DNA from: Candidatus Latescibacterota bacterium
GTDB lineage: Bacteria > Latescibacterota > UBA2968 > UBA8231
Direction of reading: 5' to 3'
Length of the DNA stretch: 49,499 nt
Assembly: GCA_007571365.1 (NCBI GenBank)
Contig: RKRN01000071.1
Span: 1-49,499, forward strand
The position numbers and the translations under genes were made by a program. Numbering within the stretch: the first letter of the stretch is position 1; each line of letters opens with the position of its first letter. Below are positions 1 to 7,080 of this stretch, piece after piece. The notes beneath the pieces are model-generated. The model did no database searches. It saw only the letters and a program-made list of their open reading frames with translations, and had not been told where the DNA came from.

Positions 1-1365
1 CTCGTGGGCACGGAGAGGTTTATAAGACACATCCCCTACCCCGACTACCTCCATCCCCGCCGGTCGCTTCCACCCCTGCAAGTTGCTCCGCGCCACCAAA
101 CACCGCTCAAACCCCAAACTCCGCGCCTCGGTCGCCCGCCGGTCAATCTGGTTCACCGGCCGGATCTCGCCCCCCAGCCCAATCTCGCCAATGGCCACGG
201 TCTGTGCGTCAATGGGCTTGTTGCGGAAGCTCGACACAATCGCCAGCCCCACTCCCATATCCACCGCCGGCTCGTCGAGGCGAATGCCCCCGACTACATT
301 GACGAAAATGTCCTCGCTCGAAAGATCATGGCCGCAGCGCTTTTCGAGCACCGCGATAATAATCGAGAGCCGCTTGGCGTCAATGCCAGTGGCCACCCGT
401 TGCGGATAACCAAAACTAGAGCGCGAGACGAGAGCCTGAATTTCGATCAAAAGTGGCCGCGTGCCTTCCATGCTACAGACGATAGCAGAACCCGACACCC
501 CCTCGGCGCGTTCGGCCAGCAGAATTTTGGAGGGATTGGCGACTTCAATCAGCCCTTGGTCCCGCATTTCAAAAATCCCGATCTCGTTAGTCGAACCAAA
601 GCGGTTTTTGGCGGCGCGGAGGATGCGAAAGTGGTGGTGCCGCTCGCCCTCTAAATAGAGCACGGTATCGACTAAGTGCTCCAGTACCCGCGGCCCGGCG
701 ACCGTGCCCTCTTTGGTCACATGCCCCACCAAAAACGTGGGAATGCCGCTTTCTTTGGCCAAATAGACCAACCGCGCAGCGCACTCGCGCACCTGAGTTA
801 CGCTGCCGGGCGCACTTTCCAGCTCAGGCATATAAATGGTCTGAATCGAGTCGATGACGACGGCCAGCGGCCCGGCGGCTTGCAACTGGTCGAGAATGGC
901 CGCGAGGCTGGTCTCGGCCATCACGTGCAAGCTTTCGCACAACGCTCCCAAGCGCCCGGCGCGCAGGCGGATCTGTGCGGCCGACTCCTCGGCGGAAATG
1001 TATGCGATGCGAACATCACAGGCCGCTAGCTGTCCGGCCATCTGCAACAGGAGCGTCGATTTGCCAATGCCGGGGTCGCCGCCAACTAAGACGACTGAAC
1101 CGGGCATGATGCCGCCGCCCAAGACCCGGTCGAATTCGGAGATGCCAATTTGCAGCCGCTCGTGGTCTTGGTCATCGACTTGGGTAATAGGCTGCAATTG
1201 GGAGCGGGGCGATACCGTTAGATGTTCGCGCCGACTGTCAGGTGCTTGGGGCCGCTCCTCGACACAGGTGTTCCACTCGCCGCAGGCCACACAGCGGCCA
1301 AACCAGCGCACGGCACTGTGGCCGCAAGACTGGCATATGTAAGCGGAACGGTTCTTTTTGGCCAT
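1..1365 (-). CDS. radA: DNA repair protein RadA/Sms (3' end cut by window edge)
   Basis: RecA-family ATPase that promotes branch migration of recombination intermediates in the cytoplasm. Reading leftward from the ATG at 1365 gives 455 codons without a stop, so only a short C-terminal tail is missing; the E. coli protein is about 460 residues. Visible are an N-terminal zinc finger (C11-x2-C14 and C25-x2-C28), a Walker A loop GGDPGIGKST at about 95-104, a Walker B region ending in VVIDSIQT, the RadA-specific KNRFG motif near residue 252, and a Lon-like C-terminal domain containing DEPAVDMGVGLAI. Plus-strand open frames over the same stretch are shadows. The gene starts 3 bp beyond the prmC stop, on the same strand, so it may be the last gene of the rho-prfA-prmC run. 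Identification is secure; the exact end lies outside the window. Confidence 0.95.
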   Translation of the reverse strand, partial: MAKKNRSAYICQSCGHSAVRWFGRCVACGEWNTCVEERPQAPDSRREHLTVSPRSQLQPITQVDDQDHERLQIGISEFDRVLGGGIMPGSVVLVGGDPGIGKSTLLLQMAGQLAACDVRIAYISAEESAAQIRLRAGRLGALCESLHVMAETSLAAILDQLQAAGPLAVVIDSIQTIYMPELESAPGSVTQVRECAARLVYLAKESGIPTFLVGHVTKEGTVAGPRVLEHLVDTVLYLEGERHHHFRILRAAKNRFGSTNEIGIFEMRDQGLIEVANPSKILLAERAEGVSGSAIVCSMEGTRPLLIEIQALVSRSSFGYPQRVATGIDAKRLSIIIAVLEKRCGHDLSSEDIFVNVVGGIRLDEPAVDMGVGLAIVSSFRNKPIDAQTVAIGEIGLGGEIRPVNQIDRRATEARSLGFERCLVARSNLQGWKRPAGMEVVGVGDVSYKPLRAHE

Positions 1366-1368
1366 GCC

Positions 1369-2241
1369 TCAACTCATCTGAGTAGCCGCACGTGCGACAA
1401 CGACTCGGGGAATCTGGTTTAGGTCCGGTCTTATCTGAACCTCAGTCAAGCGTGCAGACCGTACAAGCAGTGCCTCCACGGCCGCGCTTTGGCCGTCTCC
1501 TACCTCTAGCAGTAGATAGCCGCCGGGGCGAATAAAGTTCGCGGCCTCCTGCGCGATGCGCCGATAATACGACAAGCCGTCCTCGCCTCCATCCAAAGCG
1601 AGATGCGGCTCGTAGTCGCGCACTTCCGGTGCTAGTGCCGCCAAATCGCCGCGGCGCACATACGGCGGATTAGCCGCGACGAGGTCAAAAGGCTCGGTTC
1701 CGCAGAAGGGCGCAAACAGATCGCCACAGTGCCACTCGACGCGCTCGGCTAGCCCGCAGCGCTGGCCGTTGGCCTTCGCCACTTCTAAAGCAGCAGCCGA
1801 GACGTCAGCCGCCACCACGAAGGCCGCCGCCGCCTCTTGGGCCAGCGACAGGGCAACCGCGCCTGAGCCACAACACAGATCGAGGACTCGGCCATGCTCG
1901 GGCAAAAGCGCCAAGGCCACATCGACGAGTACTTCGGTTTCGGGGCGGGGGATCAGTACCGCGGGCGTCACGGCCAGTTCTAGCTGGCGAAAGGCCGCCA
2001 TGCCCGTGATGTACTGGACGGGCACGCGCCGCAACCGCTGCCGCACGTATTCTCGGTAGCGATCCACTTCGCTGAGGTGCAAGGGGCGTTCAAATTGCAG
2101 GTAGAGATCGAGGCGTTTGACGCCGAGCACGGCGGCGAGCAGCAACTCGGCTTGTAGACGGGCGTTTTCCAACCCCTTTGACGCAAAGAACCGGCTCGTG
2201 TTTTCGAGGATGTCGAGCAGCCGCCAAGAGCGTCCACTCAT
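1369..2241 (-). CDS. prmC: Peptide chain release factor N5-glutamine methyltransferase
   Basis: Methylates the glutamine of the GGQ motif in release factors using S-adenosylmethionine. The 290-residue product has the N-terminal helical substrate-binding region, the IPRPETE segment at about 97-103, SAM-binding motif I DLCCGSGAVA at 121-130, and the catalytic NPPY motif at 191-194 that defines glutamine N5-methyltransferases. Its start overlaps the prfA stop by four bases (ATGA), so it is probably translationally coupled to its own substrate, the standard bacterial arrangement. Nothing is missing or truncated. Confidence 0.96.
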   Translation of the reverse strand: MSGRSWRLLDILENTSRFFASKGLENARLQAELLLAAVLGVKRLDLYLQFERPLHLSEVDRYREYVRQRLRRVPVQYITGMAAFRQLELAVTPAVLIPRPETEVLVDVALALLPEHGRVLDLCCGSGAVALSLAQEAAAAFVVAADVSAAALEVAKANGQRCGLAERVEWHCGDLFAPFCGTEPFDLVAANPPYVRRGDLAALAPEVRDYEPHLALDGGEDGLSYYRRIAQEAANFIRPGGYLLLEVGDGQSAAVEALLVRSARLTEVQIRPDLNQIPRVVVARAATQMS

Positions 2242-3305
2242 CGGTCTGCCGCCAGTGCGTCCTGCTGAGATGCGAGGGCCAATTGCTCGACGAACCGTTC
2301 AAAATCGCCATCGAGTACTTCCTCCAAGCGATAGAGGGACAAGCCAATGCGGTGATCGGTGACCCGGCCCTGCGGGAAGTTGTAGGTGCGAATCTTCGCA
2401 CTGCGGTCGCCAGAGCCAATCTGGCCAGCGCGGACGGCGTCGCGCTCGGCCTTTTGCTCGGCCTGCAATTTGTCGTAGAGCCGGGCGCGCAGGACTTTCA
2501 ACGCCTTGTTCTTGTTTTTTAGCTGCGACTTCTCGTCTTGGCAGGAGACGACAATACCTGTTGGAGTATGGGTGATTTTCACGGCCGAATCCGTGGTATT
2601 GACGCTCTGGCCGCCCGGTCCGCTAGAGCGGTACACTTCGATTTTCAAATCGTCGGCAGCGATCGCTACCTCTACTTCCTCGGCTTCGGGCAAAACCGCG
2701 ACCGAGGCCGCCGATGTGTGAATCCGGCCCGAGGCCTCGGTCTTGGGAACCCGCTGCACGCGGTGGACCCCGCTCTCGAACTTGAGCTGGCCGAAGGCGT
2801 CCGCACCCGAGACTACAAATACCACCTCCTTAAAGCCGCCGGCTGGATTATGACTGGACGAAAGTTCCTCGGTTTTCAAACCCTTGCGCTCGGCAAAGCG
2901 ATGGTACATGCGGTACAGATCGCTGGCGAAAAGTCCGGCTTCGTCGCCGCCGGTGCCAGCGCGAATCTCGACGATGGCATTGCGGCCGTCGTTGGGATCT
3001 TTGGGAATCAGCAGCACTTTGAGTGTTTCCTCTAGCTGCGCCACTTTTCCTTTTAATGGGTCGCGCTCGGCCGCGGCCAATTCGACTAGCTCTGTATCGC
3101 TGCCATCGGCGATGATCTCCTCGGCCTCTGCAAGCTGTTCCAGCACGGCGCGGTACTGGCCCGCTAAATCCACCACTTCTTGCAAGTCGCCCATTTCCCG
3201 CGCCAGCTTCTGGTACTGAGTTGGGTTTTGGCTGGCGGCTTGATCGGCCATAAGCGCACTTAGCTCCTCGTAGCGCAGTGCGTATTCGTTCAATTTATCT
3301 AACAC
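2238..3305 (-). CDS. prfA: Peptide chain release factor 1
   Basis: Class I release factor that reads UAA and UAG and triggers peptidyl-tRNA hydrolysis on the ribosome. The 355-residue protein carries the GGQ motif at 231-233 and the RF1-type codon-recognition tripeptide PKT at about 187-189 (PxT in RF1, SPF in RF2), so it is RF1. The start is a GTG at 3305 followed by a typical RF1 N-terminus; a GAGG element lies about 11 nt upstream. It sits between rpmE and prmC in the conserved rho-rpmE-prfA-prmC order. The 153-bp gap to rpmE holds only a small 6-bp hairpin (3333-3352) on inspection, so prfA may be read through from rho or have a promoter I cannot identify. Confidence 0.96.
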   Translation of the reverse strand: MLDKLNEYALRYEELSALMADQAASQNPTQYQKLAREMGDLQEVVDLAGQYRAVLEQLAEAEEIIADGSDTELVELAAAERDPLKGKVAQLEETLKVLLIPKDPNDGRNAIVEIRAGTGGDEAGLFASDLYRMYHRFAERKGLKTEELSSSHNPAGGFKEVVFVVSGADAFGQLKFESGVHRVQRVPKTEASGRIHTSAASVAVLPEAEEVEVAIAADDLKIEVYRSSGPGGQSVNTTDSAVKITHTPTGIVVSCQDEKSQLKNKNKALKVLRARLYDKLQAEQKAERDAVRAGQIGSGDRSAKIRTYNFPQGRVTDHRIGLSLYRLEEVLDGDFERFVEQLALASQQDALAADR

Positions 3306-3458
3306 GACGGCTTGGCCTCAACTTCTTCATTTAGGGTGCGCATCATCACCCTTCAATGACGACGGGTAGGTCTTACGTGAGTATGTCGCGTACACGAAAA
3401 AGGCGATACGATCACCCTCGGAAGGGCACCCTACCACCTTTTCGCACGGAATGGATTG

Positions 3459-3716
3459 CTAGGCTTGCATGCTTTTGCCGTAGCGGCGATTGAACTGCTC
3501 AATGCGCCCGCCGCGATCCATGATCTGCTGGCGCTTGCCGGTGTAGAAAGGATGAGACGCCGAGCTGATTTCGACCCGGATCACCGGATAGGAATTCCCG
3601 TCTTCCCACTCCATCGTCTCTTTGGACTTCATCGTCGAACGCGACAGTATCTTGTAGTCGCAGCTAGTGTCGAGAAAGATAACCGTTTGATACTCGGGAT
3701 GGATGTCTTTTTGCAC
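3459..3716 (-). CDS. rpmE2: 50S ribosomal protein bL31, type B (zinc-free)
   Basis: Small large-subunit ribosomal protein. I place the start at a GTG (3716) giving the N-terminus [10 protein letters not shown], preceded by AGAGGAG at a 7-nt spacing; a longer open frame to 3794 adds residues unlike the family. The 85-residue product matches type B bL31 ([28 protein letters not shown]) and has a single Cys, so it lacks the CxxC zinc site of type A. It lies between rho and prfA, where L31 is often encoded. The family is certain; the start codon is slightly less so. Confidence 0.93.
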   Translation of the reverse strand: MQKDIHPEYQTVIFLDTSCDYKILSRSTMKSKETMEWEDGNSYPVIRVEISSASHPFYTGKRQQIMDRGGRIEQFNRRYGKSMQA

Positions 3717-3799
3717 CTTTACACTCCTCTGCTTCTGGGCTTGGAACTCGGCTGTCGAGTCAATAAAAATAGAGGCTTGAAACTCAAAAGACAAGGAGA

Positions 3800-5074
3800 C
3801 TAGTCATTCATGGCCTTGAGAAATTCCTCGTTGGATTCCGTGCCCCGCATGCGCTCTTGGAGGAACTCCATGCCCTCAACGACTCCCATCTGATTGAGGA
3901 TGCGGCGCAGGACCCACGAGCGGTTCAATTCAAACTCCGTCAGCAGCAACTCTTCTTTGCGGGTGCTCGTCGCCGTTACATCAATGGCCGGATAGACGCG
4001 GCGGTTGCTCAATCGGCGATCTAGCTGCACCTGCATATTACCCGTGCCTTTGAACTCTTCAAAGATCACTTCGTCCATGCGGCTCCCGGTCTCTACCAAA
4101 GCCGTGGCGATAATCGTCAGGCTGCCGCCTTCTTCGAGATTGCGAGCGGCCGCGAAAAAGCGACGCGGCCACTGCAAGGCTGTCGAGTCAACGCCACCGG
4201 TGAGAATCCGCCCCGAGTGCGGCGTCACTGTATTATAGGCCCGTGCCAAGCGCGTGATGCTATCGAGTAGGATGACTACATCCCGCTTGTGCTCAACCAG
4301 ACGACGAGCCTTCTCGATCACCATATCTGCCACCTGTACGTGTCGCGTAGCCGACTCGTCAAAGGTTGAGCTAACGACTTCGCCCTTCACGGAACGCAGC
4401 ATATCGGTAACTTCCTCGGGGCGCTCGTCAATGAGCAAGACGATGAGAACCGCTTCGGGATGATTGGTTGTGATGGCGTTGGCAACCTTTTGCAAAAGCA
4501 TGGTTTTGCCAGTGAAGGGCGGCGCGACGATTAGGCCGCGCTGCCCCTTGCCAATGGGCGAGAGCAAGTCGAGAATCCGCGTCGTCAGATCCTTGGGATT
4601 GTGCTCTAACCTGAAGCGATCCGTGGGATGCAAGGCCGTCAGATTTTCGAAGATCGTCTTGTTCTTGGTGACTTCTGGATCGTCGAAGTTAATTGCCTCG
4701 ACTCGCAGCAGCGCAAAGTACTTCTCGTCGTTTTTCGGCGGGCGGATCTGGCCGGAGATCGTATCGCCCGTGCGCAGGCTAAACCGCTTAATCTGCGAAT
4801 GAGAAACGTAAATGTCGTCGGGACCAGGTAAGTAGTTATAGCTCGGCGAGCGCAGAAAGCCGAACCCCTCGTCCAACACCTCCAAAGTACCTTGAGCAAA
4901 GATCAGCCCACTGCGCTCGGTCTGGTGCTTGAGGATAGAGAAGATCAACTCCTGCTTGCGCAAAGAGGTGCAATCTACAACTTCCAGTTTCTTGGCTAGC
5001 TTTTGGAGATCCAAGATGTTCATGCGCTGGAGTTCGACAATGTTCATTTTCTGCGTTCTATTGAGCGGTGGCAT
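3800..5074 (-). CDS. rho: Transcription termination factor Rho
   Basis: Hexameric RNA-dependent ATPase that terminates transcription. From the ATG at 5074 the product is 424 residues, close to the usual 419. It shows the N-terminal helix bundle, the cold-shock-like RNA-binding fold ([22 protein letters not shown]), a P-loop APPFTGKT, Walker [16 protein letters not shown], and the Q/R-loop region [13 protein letters not shown]. The P-loop has Phe-Thr where E. coli has Lys-Ala (PPKAGKT). An alternative GTG start at 5116 adds 14 residues; I prefer the ATG because AAGGA lies just upstream at about 4 nt. A long structured leader and a promoter precede it, and rpmE, prfA and prmC follow on the same strand. 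Confidence 0.95.
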   Translation of the reverse strand: MPPLNRTQKMNIVELQRMNILDLQKLAKKLEVVDCTSLRKQELIFSILKHQTERSGLIFAQGTLEVLDEGFGFLRSPSYNYLPGPDDIYVSHSQIKRFSLRTGDTISGQIRPPKNDEKYFALLRVEAINFDDPEVTKNKTIFENLTALHPTDRFRLEHNPKDLTTRILDLLSPIGKGQRGLIVAPPFTGKTMLLQKVANAITTNHPEAVLIVLLIDERPEEVTDMLRSVKGEVVSSTFDESATRHVQVADMVIEKARRLVEHKRDVVILLDSITRLARAYNTVTPHSGRILTGGVDSTALQWPRRFFAAARNLEEGGSLTIIATALVETGSRMDEVIFEEFKGTGNMQVQLDRRLSNRRVYPAIDVTATSTRKEELLLTEFELNRSWVLRRILNQMGVVEGMEFLQERMRGTESNEEFLKAMND

Positions 5075-5356
5075 CTCTTCCTTGCAACCTTTCTTGCGGT
5101 TGGAGTGCAGGAACACAAAGGGAATATTCGAGTGCGCTACGGCACTGTAAGCATCTAGCTGTTACGAAGTTTGGAGTACATGCGGTAGTACCGCTAAAAC
5201 ACTAAAAACCTACCTAAGGTAGGCCGTACCTTGGCAAAATTCTTTAGTAGCTACAGGTAGTCTATCGCGAAGAGTATCTAAAAGGAGAGTAGAATTTCAA
5301 GCGGAATAAACCGCTGAGGTATTTAATTTGAAAAGGAGAGGTGCGAAAGAGATCAA
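5075..5356 (-). promoter_or_regulatory. Long structured rho leader
   Basis: About 280 nt separate the predicted transcription start from the rho start codon, with no credible gene inside. On the minus strand it holds three small hairpins: AGCGG/CCGCT (5300-5315), a 6-bp stem CCTACC-TTA-GGTAGG (5209-5223) followed by TTTTTAG and so resembling a weak intrinsic attenuator, and GCGGTA/TACCGC (5182-5194). Autogenous control of rho through its leader is known in other bacteria; that it happens here is inference. Confidence 0.5.
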
Positions 5357-5385
5357 AGGATACAGATAATATCTTTGTCTGTCAA
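5357..5385 (-). promoter_or_regulatory. Predicted sigma-70-type promoter of the rho operon
   Basis: On the minus strand there is a perfect -35 TTGACA (5380-5385), a 17-bp spacer and a -10 TATCCT (5357-5362, 4 of 6). It lies immediately downstream of the terminator of the preceding gene, which is where a new transcription unit should begin. Confidence 0.6.
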
Positions 5386-5402
5386 GGCGTACTAGGTGTA
5401 CT

Positions 5403-5440
5403 AAAAAAATAGGACGGCCGCTCGACAAGCGGACGTCCTA
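5403..5440 (-). terminator. Rho-independent terminator after the FN3/dockerin-like gene pair
   Basis: A 13-bp stem with one mismatch (5410-5422 paired with 5428-5440, loop CGACA) is followed on the minus strand by a run of seven T (5403-5409). It lies about 25 bp beyond the stop of the gene at 5466 and separates it from the rho promoter. Confidence 0.85.
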
Positions 5441-5465
5441 TCTCTGTCTGCAACTTCTCGCGGCC

Positions 5466-6149
5466 TTATTGATTGACACCGATGGCTAGCGCCATCCGAG
5501 CTACATCTTCATTGGAAGCAAAAGGTGCGACAACGCCAGTTTCGTTGTCGCCGTCAAAGGCTCGCACGTCATAGACATAAGAGTCTCCACTGACGATGTC
5601 ATTATCGACGAATTCGGAGGTGCCCGGCCCCAGCGTGGCGATCAACCTTTCGCTGCCCTGTTCCTGAGTTACGGCCTTACCGAAATCATCGGCGAAGCGA
5701 AGAAAATCATCGACATCAACTTGGCCATTGGGCACTATGTCGAAAAACAACTCAAAATCTGCGTCGGCATCAGAAGTGCCAAAGCGATCAGCTAGCAGGA
5801 AGAAGTCGTCGAAGTCAACCCTATTCCCCTCGCGCGTGAACCAGCCGAGTACTATCTCGCCGCTATCGTCCACGGGCGGGAAATAATCCGTGCGATACAC
5901 GCGATAGCCGTGTACGTCGCCCGTAGGCACCACTTGGCCCCCAAAAGTCGTAAACGAACGAGCATCATCTGCCGATAGCGTCCAAGAAAGCGACACGGAT
6001 GGATCATCACTGGCTGCGGCTTGTAGGTTAGTTACAGGTGCCGGAGGAATATTATCGACGGCAGCTACAGGCTCAGAGGTGGTCAACTGAGCGGCCGCGG
6101 GAGCAGCGCAAAAAGCGGCTAGTGCGACGATGCGGAAATACTCTTTCAT
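5466..6149 (-). CDS. Secreted fibronectin type III protein with an inserted dockerin-like module
   Basis: Exported 227-residue protein of unknown role. Residues 1-20 form a Sec signal peptide ending APAAAQ. An FN3-like domain begins at PPAPVTNL (about 35) and runs to the strand GYRVYRTDYF (81-90). It is interrupted at about 98-157 by a dockerin/EF-hand-like segment with two Asp-rich units (VDFDDFFLLADRFG and VDVDDFLRFADDFG), then resumes with LIATLGPGTSEFVDND and SYVYDVRAFDGDNE. The upstream neighbour on the same strand has the same parts but with the dockerin-like module at its C-terminus. An AAAGGAG ribosome site precedes the ATG. No cohesin is visible in the window, so calcium binding is likely but a protein partner is unknown. 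Confidence 0.75.
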   Translation of the reverse strand: MKEYFRIVALAAFCAAPAAAQLTTSEPVAAVDNIPPAPVTNLQAAASDDPSVSLSWTLSADDARSFTTFGGQVVPTGDVHGYRVYRTDYFPPVDDSGEIVLGWFTREGNRVDFDDFFLLADRFGTSDADADFELFFDIVPNGQVDVDDFLRFADDFGKAVTQEQGSERLIATLGPGTSEFVDNDIVSGDSYVYDVRAFDGDNETGVVAPFASNEDVARMALAIGVNQ

Positions 6150-6207
6150 CGAACTATACTCCTTTTGAAAGGATGGAATAAATAGCTAAATTGCCGTCGG
6201 CACCTAG

Positions 6208-6870
6208 CTAGTACAAATTGGCACCGAGATTGTCGGCCCAAAGGAAAAAGTCCTCGAGGTCAACCACGCCATTGCCGTCGATATCTGTAGCTAGATCGAA
6301 CTCGGCTTGGCCGAAGTTGGTTTGGAAAATTCCGTAGTCGTCGAGGTCCACATCGCCATCGTAGTCAAAGTCGCCGAGGAGCAACATGTTCTTGACTTCG
6401 GCAGACTCGATGGGAGTGCTCTCATTGCCGCTAGCATCAACGACCGAGACCATGTAGAAGTAGCGCTTGCTCCCCTCGCTCAGGTCGATCGAGTCATCCA
6501 CTAAGGATGTCGCGCCAGCACCAACGGTGCCGACTATTGCCAAGCTGCCGGAGCCATCGGCGAGACGACGCCATATATTGTAACCAGCGACATCATTGAC
6601 ATTGGCAAAGGTTCCGCTCGTTGTAAAGTCGCTACTCGTTGGGACTTGGCGCATGGCATCGTCGCCGGACAAAGGCCAAGAGATGGTGATGCTCCTCCCG
6701 CCCTCGTTAAACTCAGCCTGTACTACGTCAACCGGGCTAGGTGCAAGGTCGTCGGTATCCGCCACCGACTCAGAGACCGCCACCTGTGCTGCCGCCGGAC
6801 TCGCGCACAGAAAAATGCCGAGTCCTAACAAAGCCAAACTTGCGATAGCTCCCTTTATGCCTTTCGACAT
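6208..6870 (-). CDS. Secreted fibronectin type III protein with C-terminal dockerin-like domain
   Basis: Exported 220-residue protein. The signal peptide covers about residues 1-29 (hydrophobic core, then ASPAAAQ). One FN3-like domain spans about 42-155 (APSPVDVVQAEF, SITISWPLSGDD, YFYMVSVVDASGNES). The C-terminus from about 165 holds two dockerin-type calcium motifs, DFDYDGDVDLDDY and DIDGNGVVDLEDFFLW. An AGGAGG site lies 8 nt before the ATG. It is the first gene of a two-gene unit with the related gene at 5466-6149, 58 bp away. Dockerin-like repeats are common on secreted proteins of uncultured FCB and PVC bacteria and do not by themselves imply a cellulosome. Function is unassigned. Confidence 0.78.
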   Translation of the reverse strand: MSKGIKGAIASLALLGLGIFLCASPAAAQVAVSESVADTDDLAPSPVDVVQAEFNEGGRSITISWPLSGDDAMRQVPTSSDFTTSGTFANVNDVAGYNIWRRLADGSGSLAIVGTVGAGATSLVDDSIDLSEGSKRYFYMVSVVDASGNESTPIESAEVKNMLLLGDFDYDGDVDLDDYGIFQTNFGQAEFDLATDIDGNGVVDLEDFFLWADNLGANLY

Positions 6871-6953
6871 ATCTGATTCCTCCTCTGAATACTCAATGGG
6901 TCAAATTCTGATTTGGCCTCAGCATAGGCCATGAATAAGCGTTTAACTCATCA

Positions 6954-6982
6954 ATAATACCAACAGTTTGCTGTAAACTCAA
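6954..6982 (-). promoter_or_regulatory. Predicted promoter of the FN3/dockerin-like gene pair
   Basis: Minus-strand -35 TTGAGT (6977-6982), exactly 17 bp, then -10 TATTAT (6954-6959, 5 of 6). It is 84 bp upstream of the start codon at 6870 and is divergent from the dnaG promoter. Confidence 0.5.
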
Positions 6983-7007
6983 GGAATTAACGCACTAATT
7001 GACTTTC

Positions 7008-7036
7008 TTGACCCGGTTAATGGGCCACCATATTTT
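7008..7036 (+). promoter_or_regulatory. Predicted dnaG promoter
   Basis: Plus-strand -35 TTGACC (7008-7013), 17-bp spacer, -10 TATTTT (7031-7036). An imperfect inverted repeat with arms GGGCCA and TGGCCC brackets the -10 element, so a regulator could bind here, though no operator family is recognised. The dnaG ATG is 45 bp downstream. Confidence 0.5.
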
Positions 7037-7080
7037 GCTCAATGGCCCTGTTAATATAAAAAAAAAGCCCCCTGCTAGCA

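Noticed and set aside
4..1342. Several plus-strand open frames at the left edge
   Set aside because: They are antisense shadows of radA, whose minus-strand frame has zinc finger, Walker and KNRFG motifs throughout.
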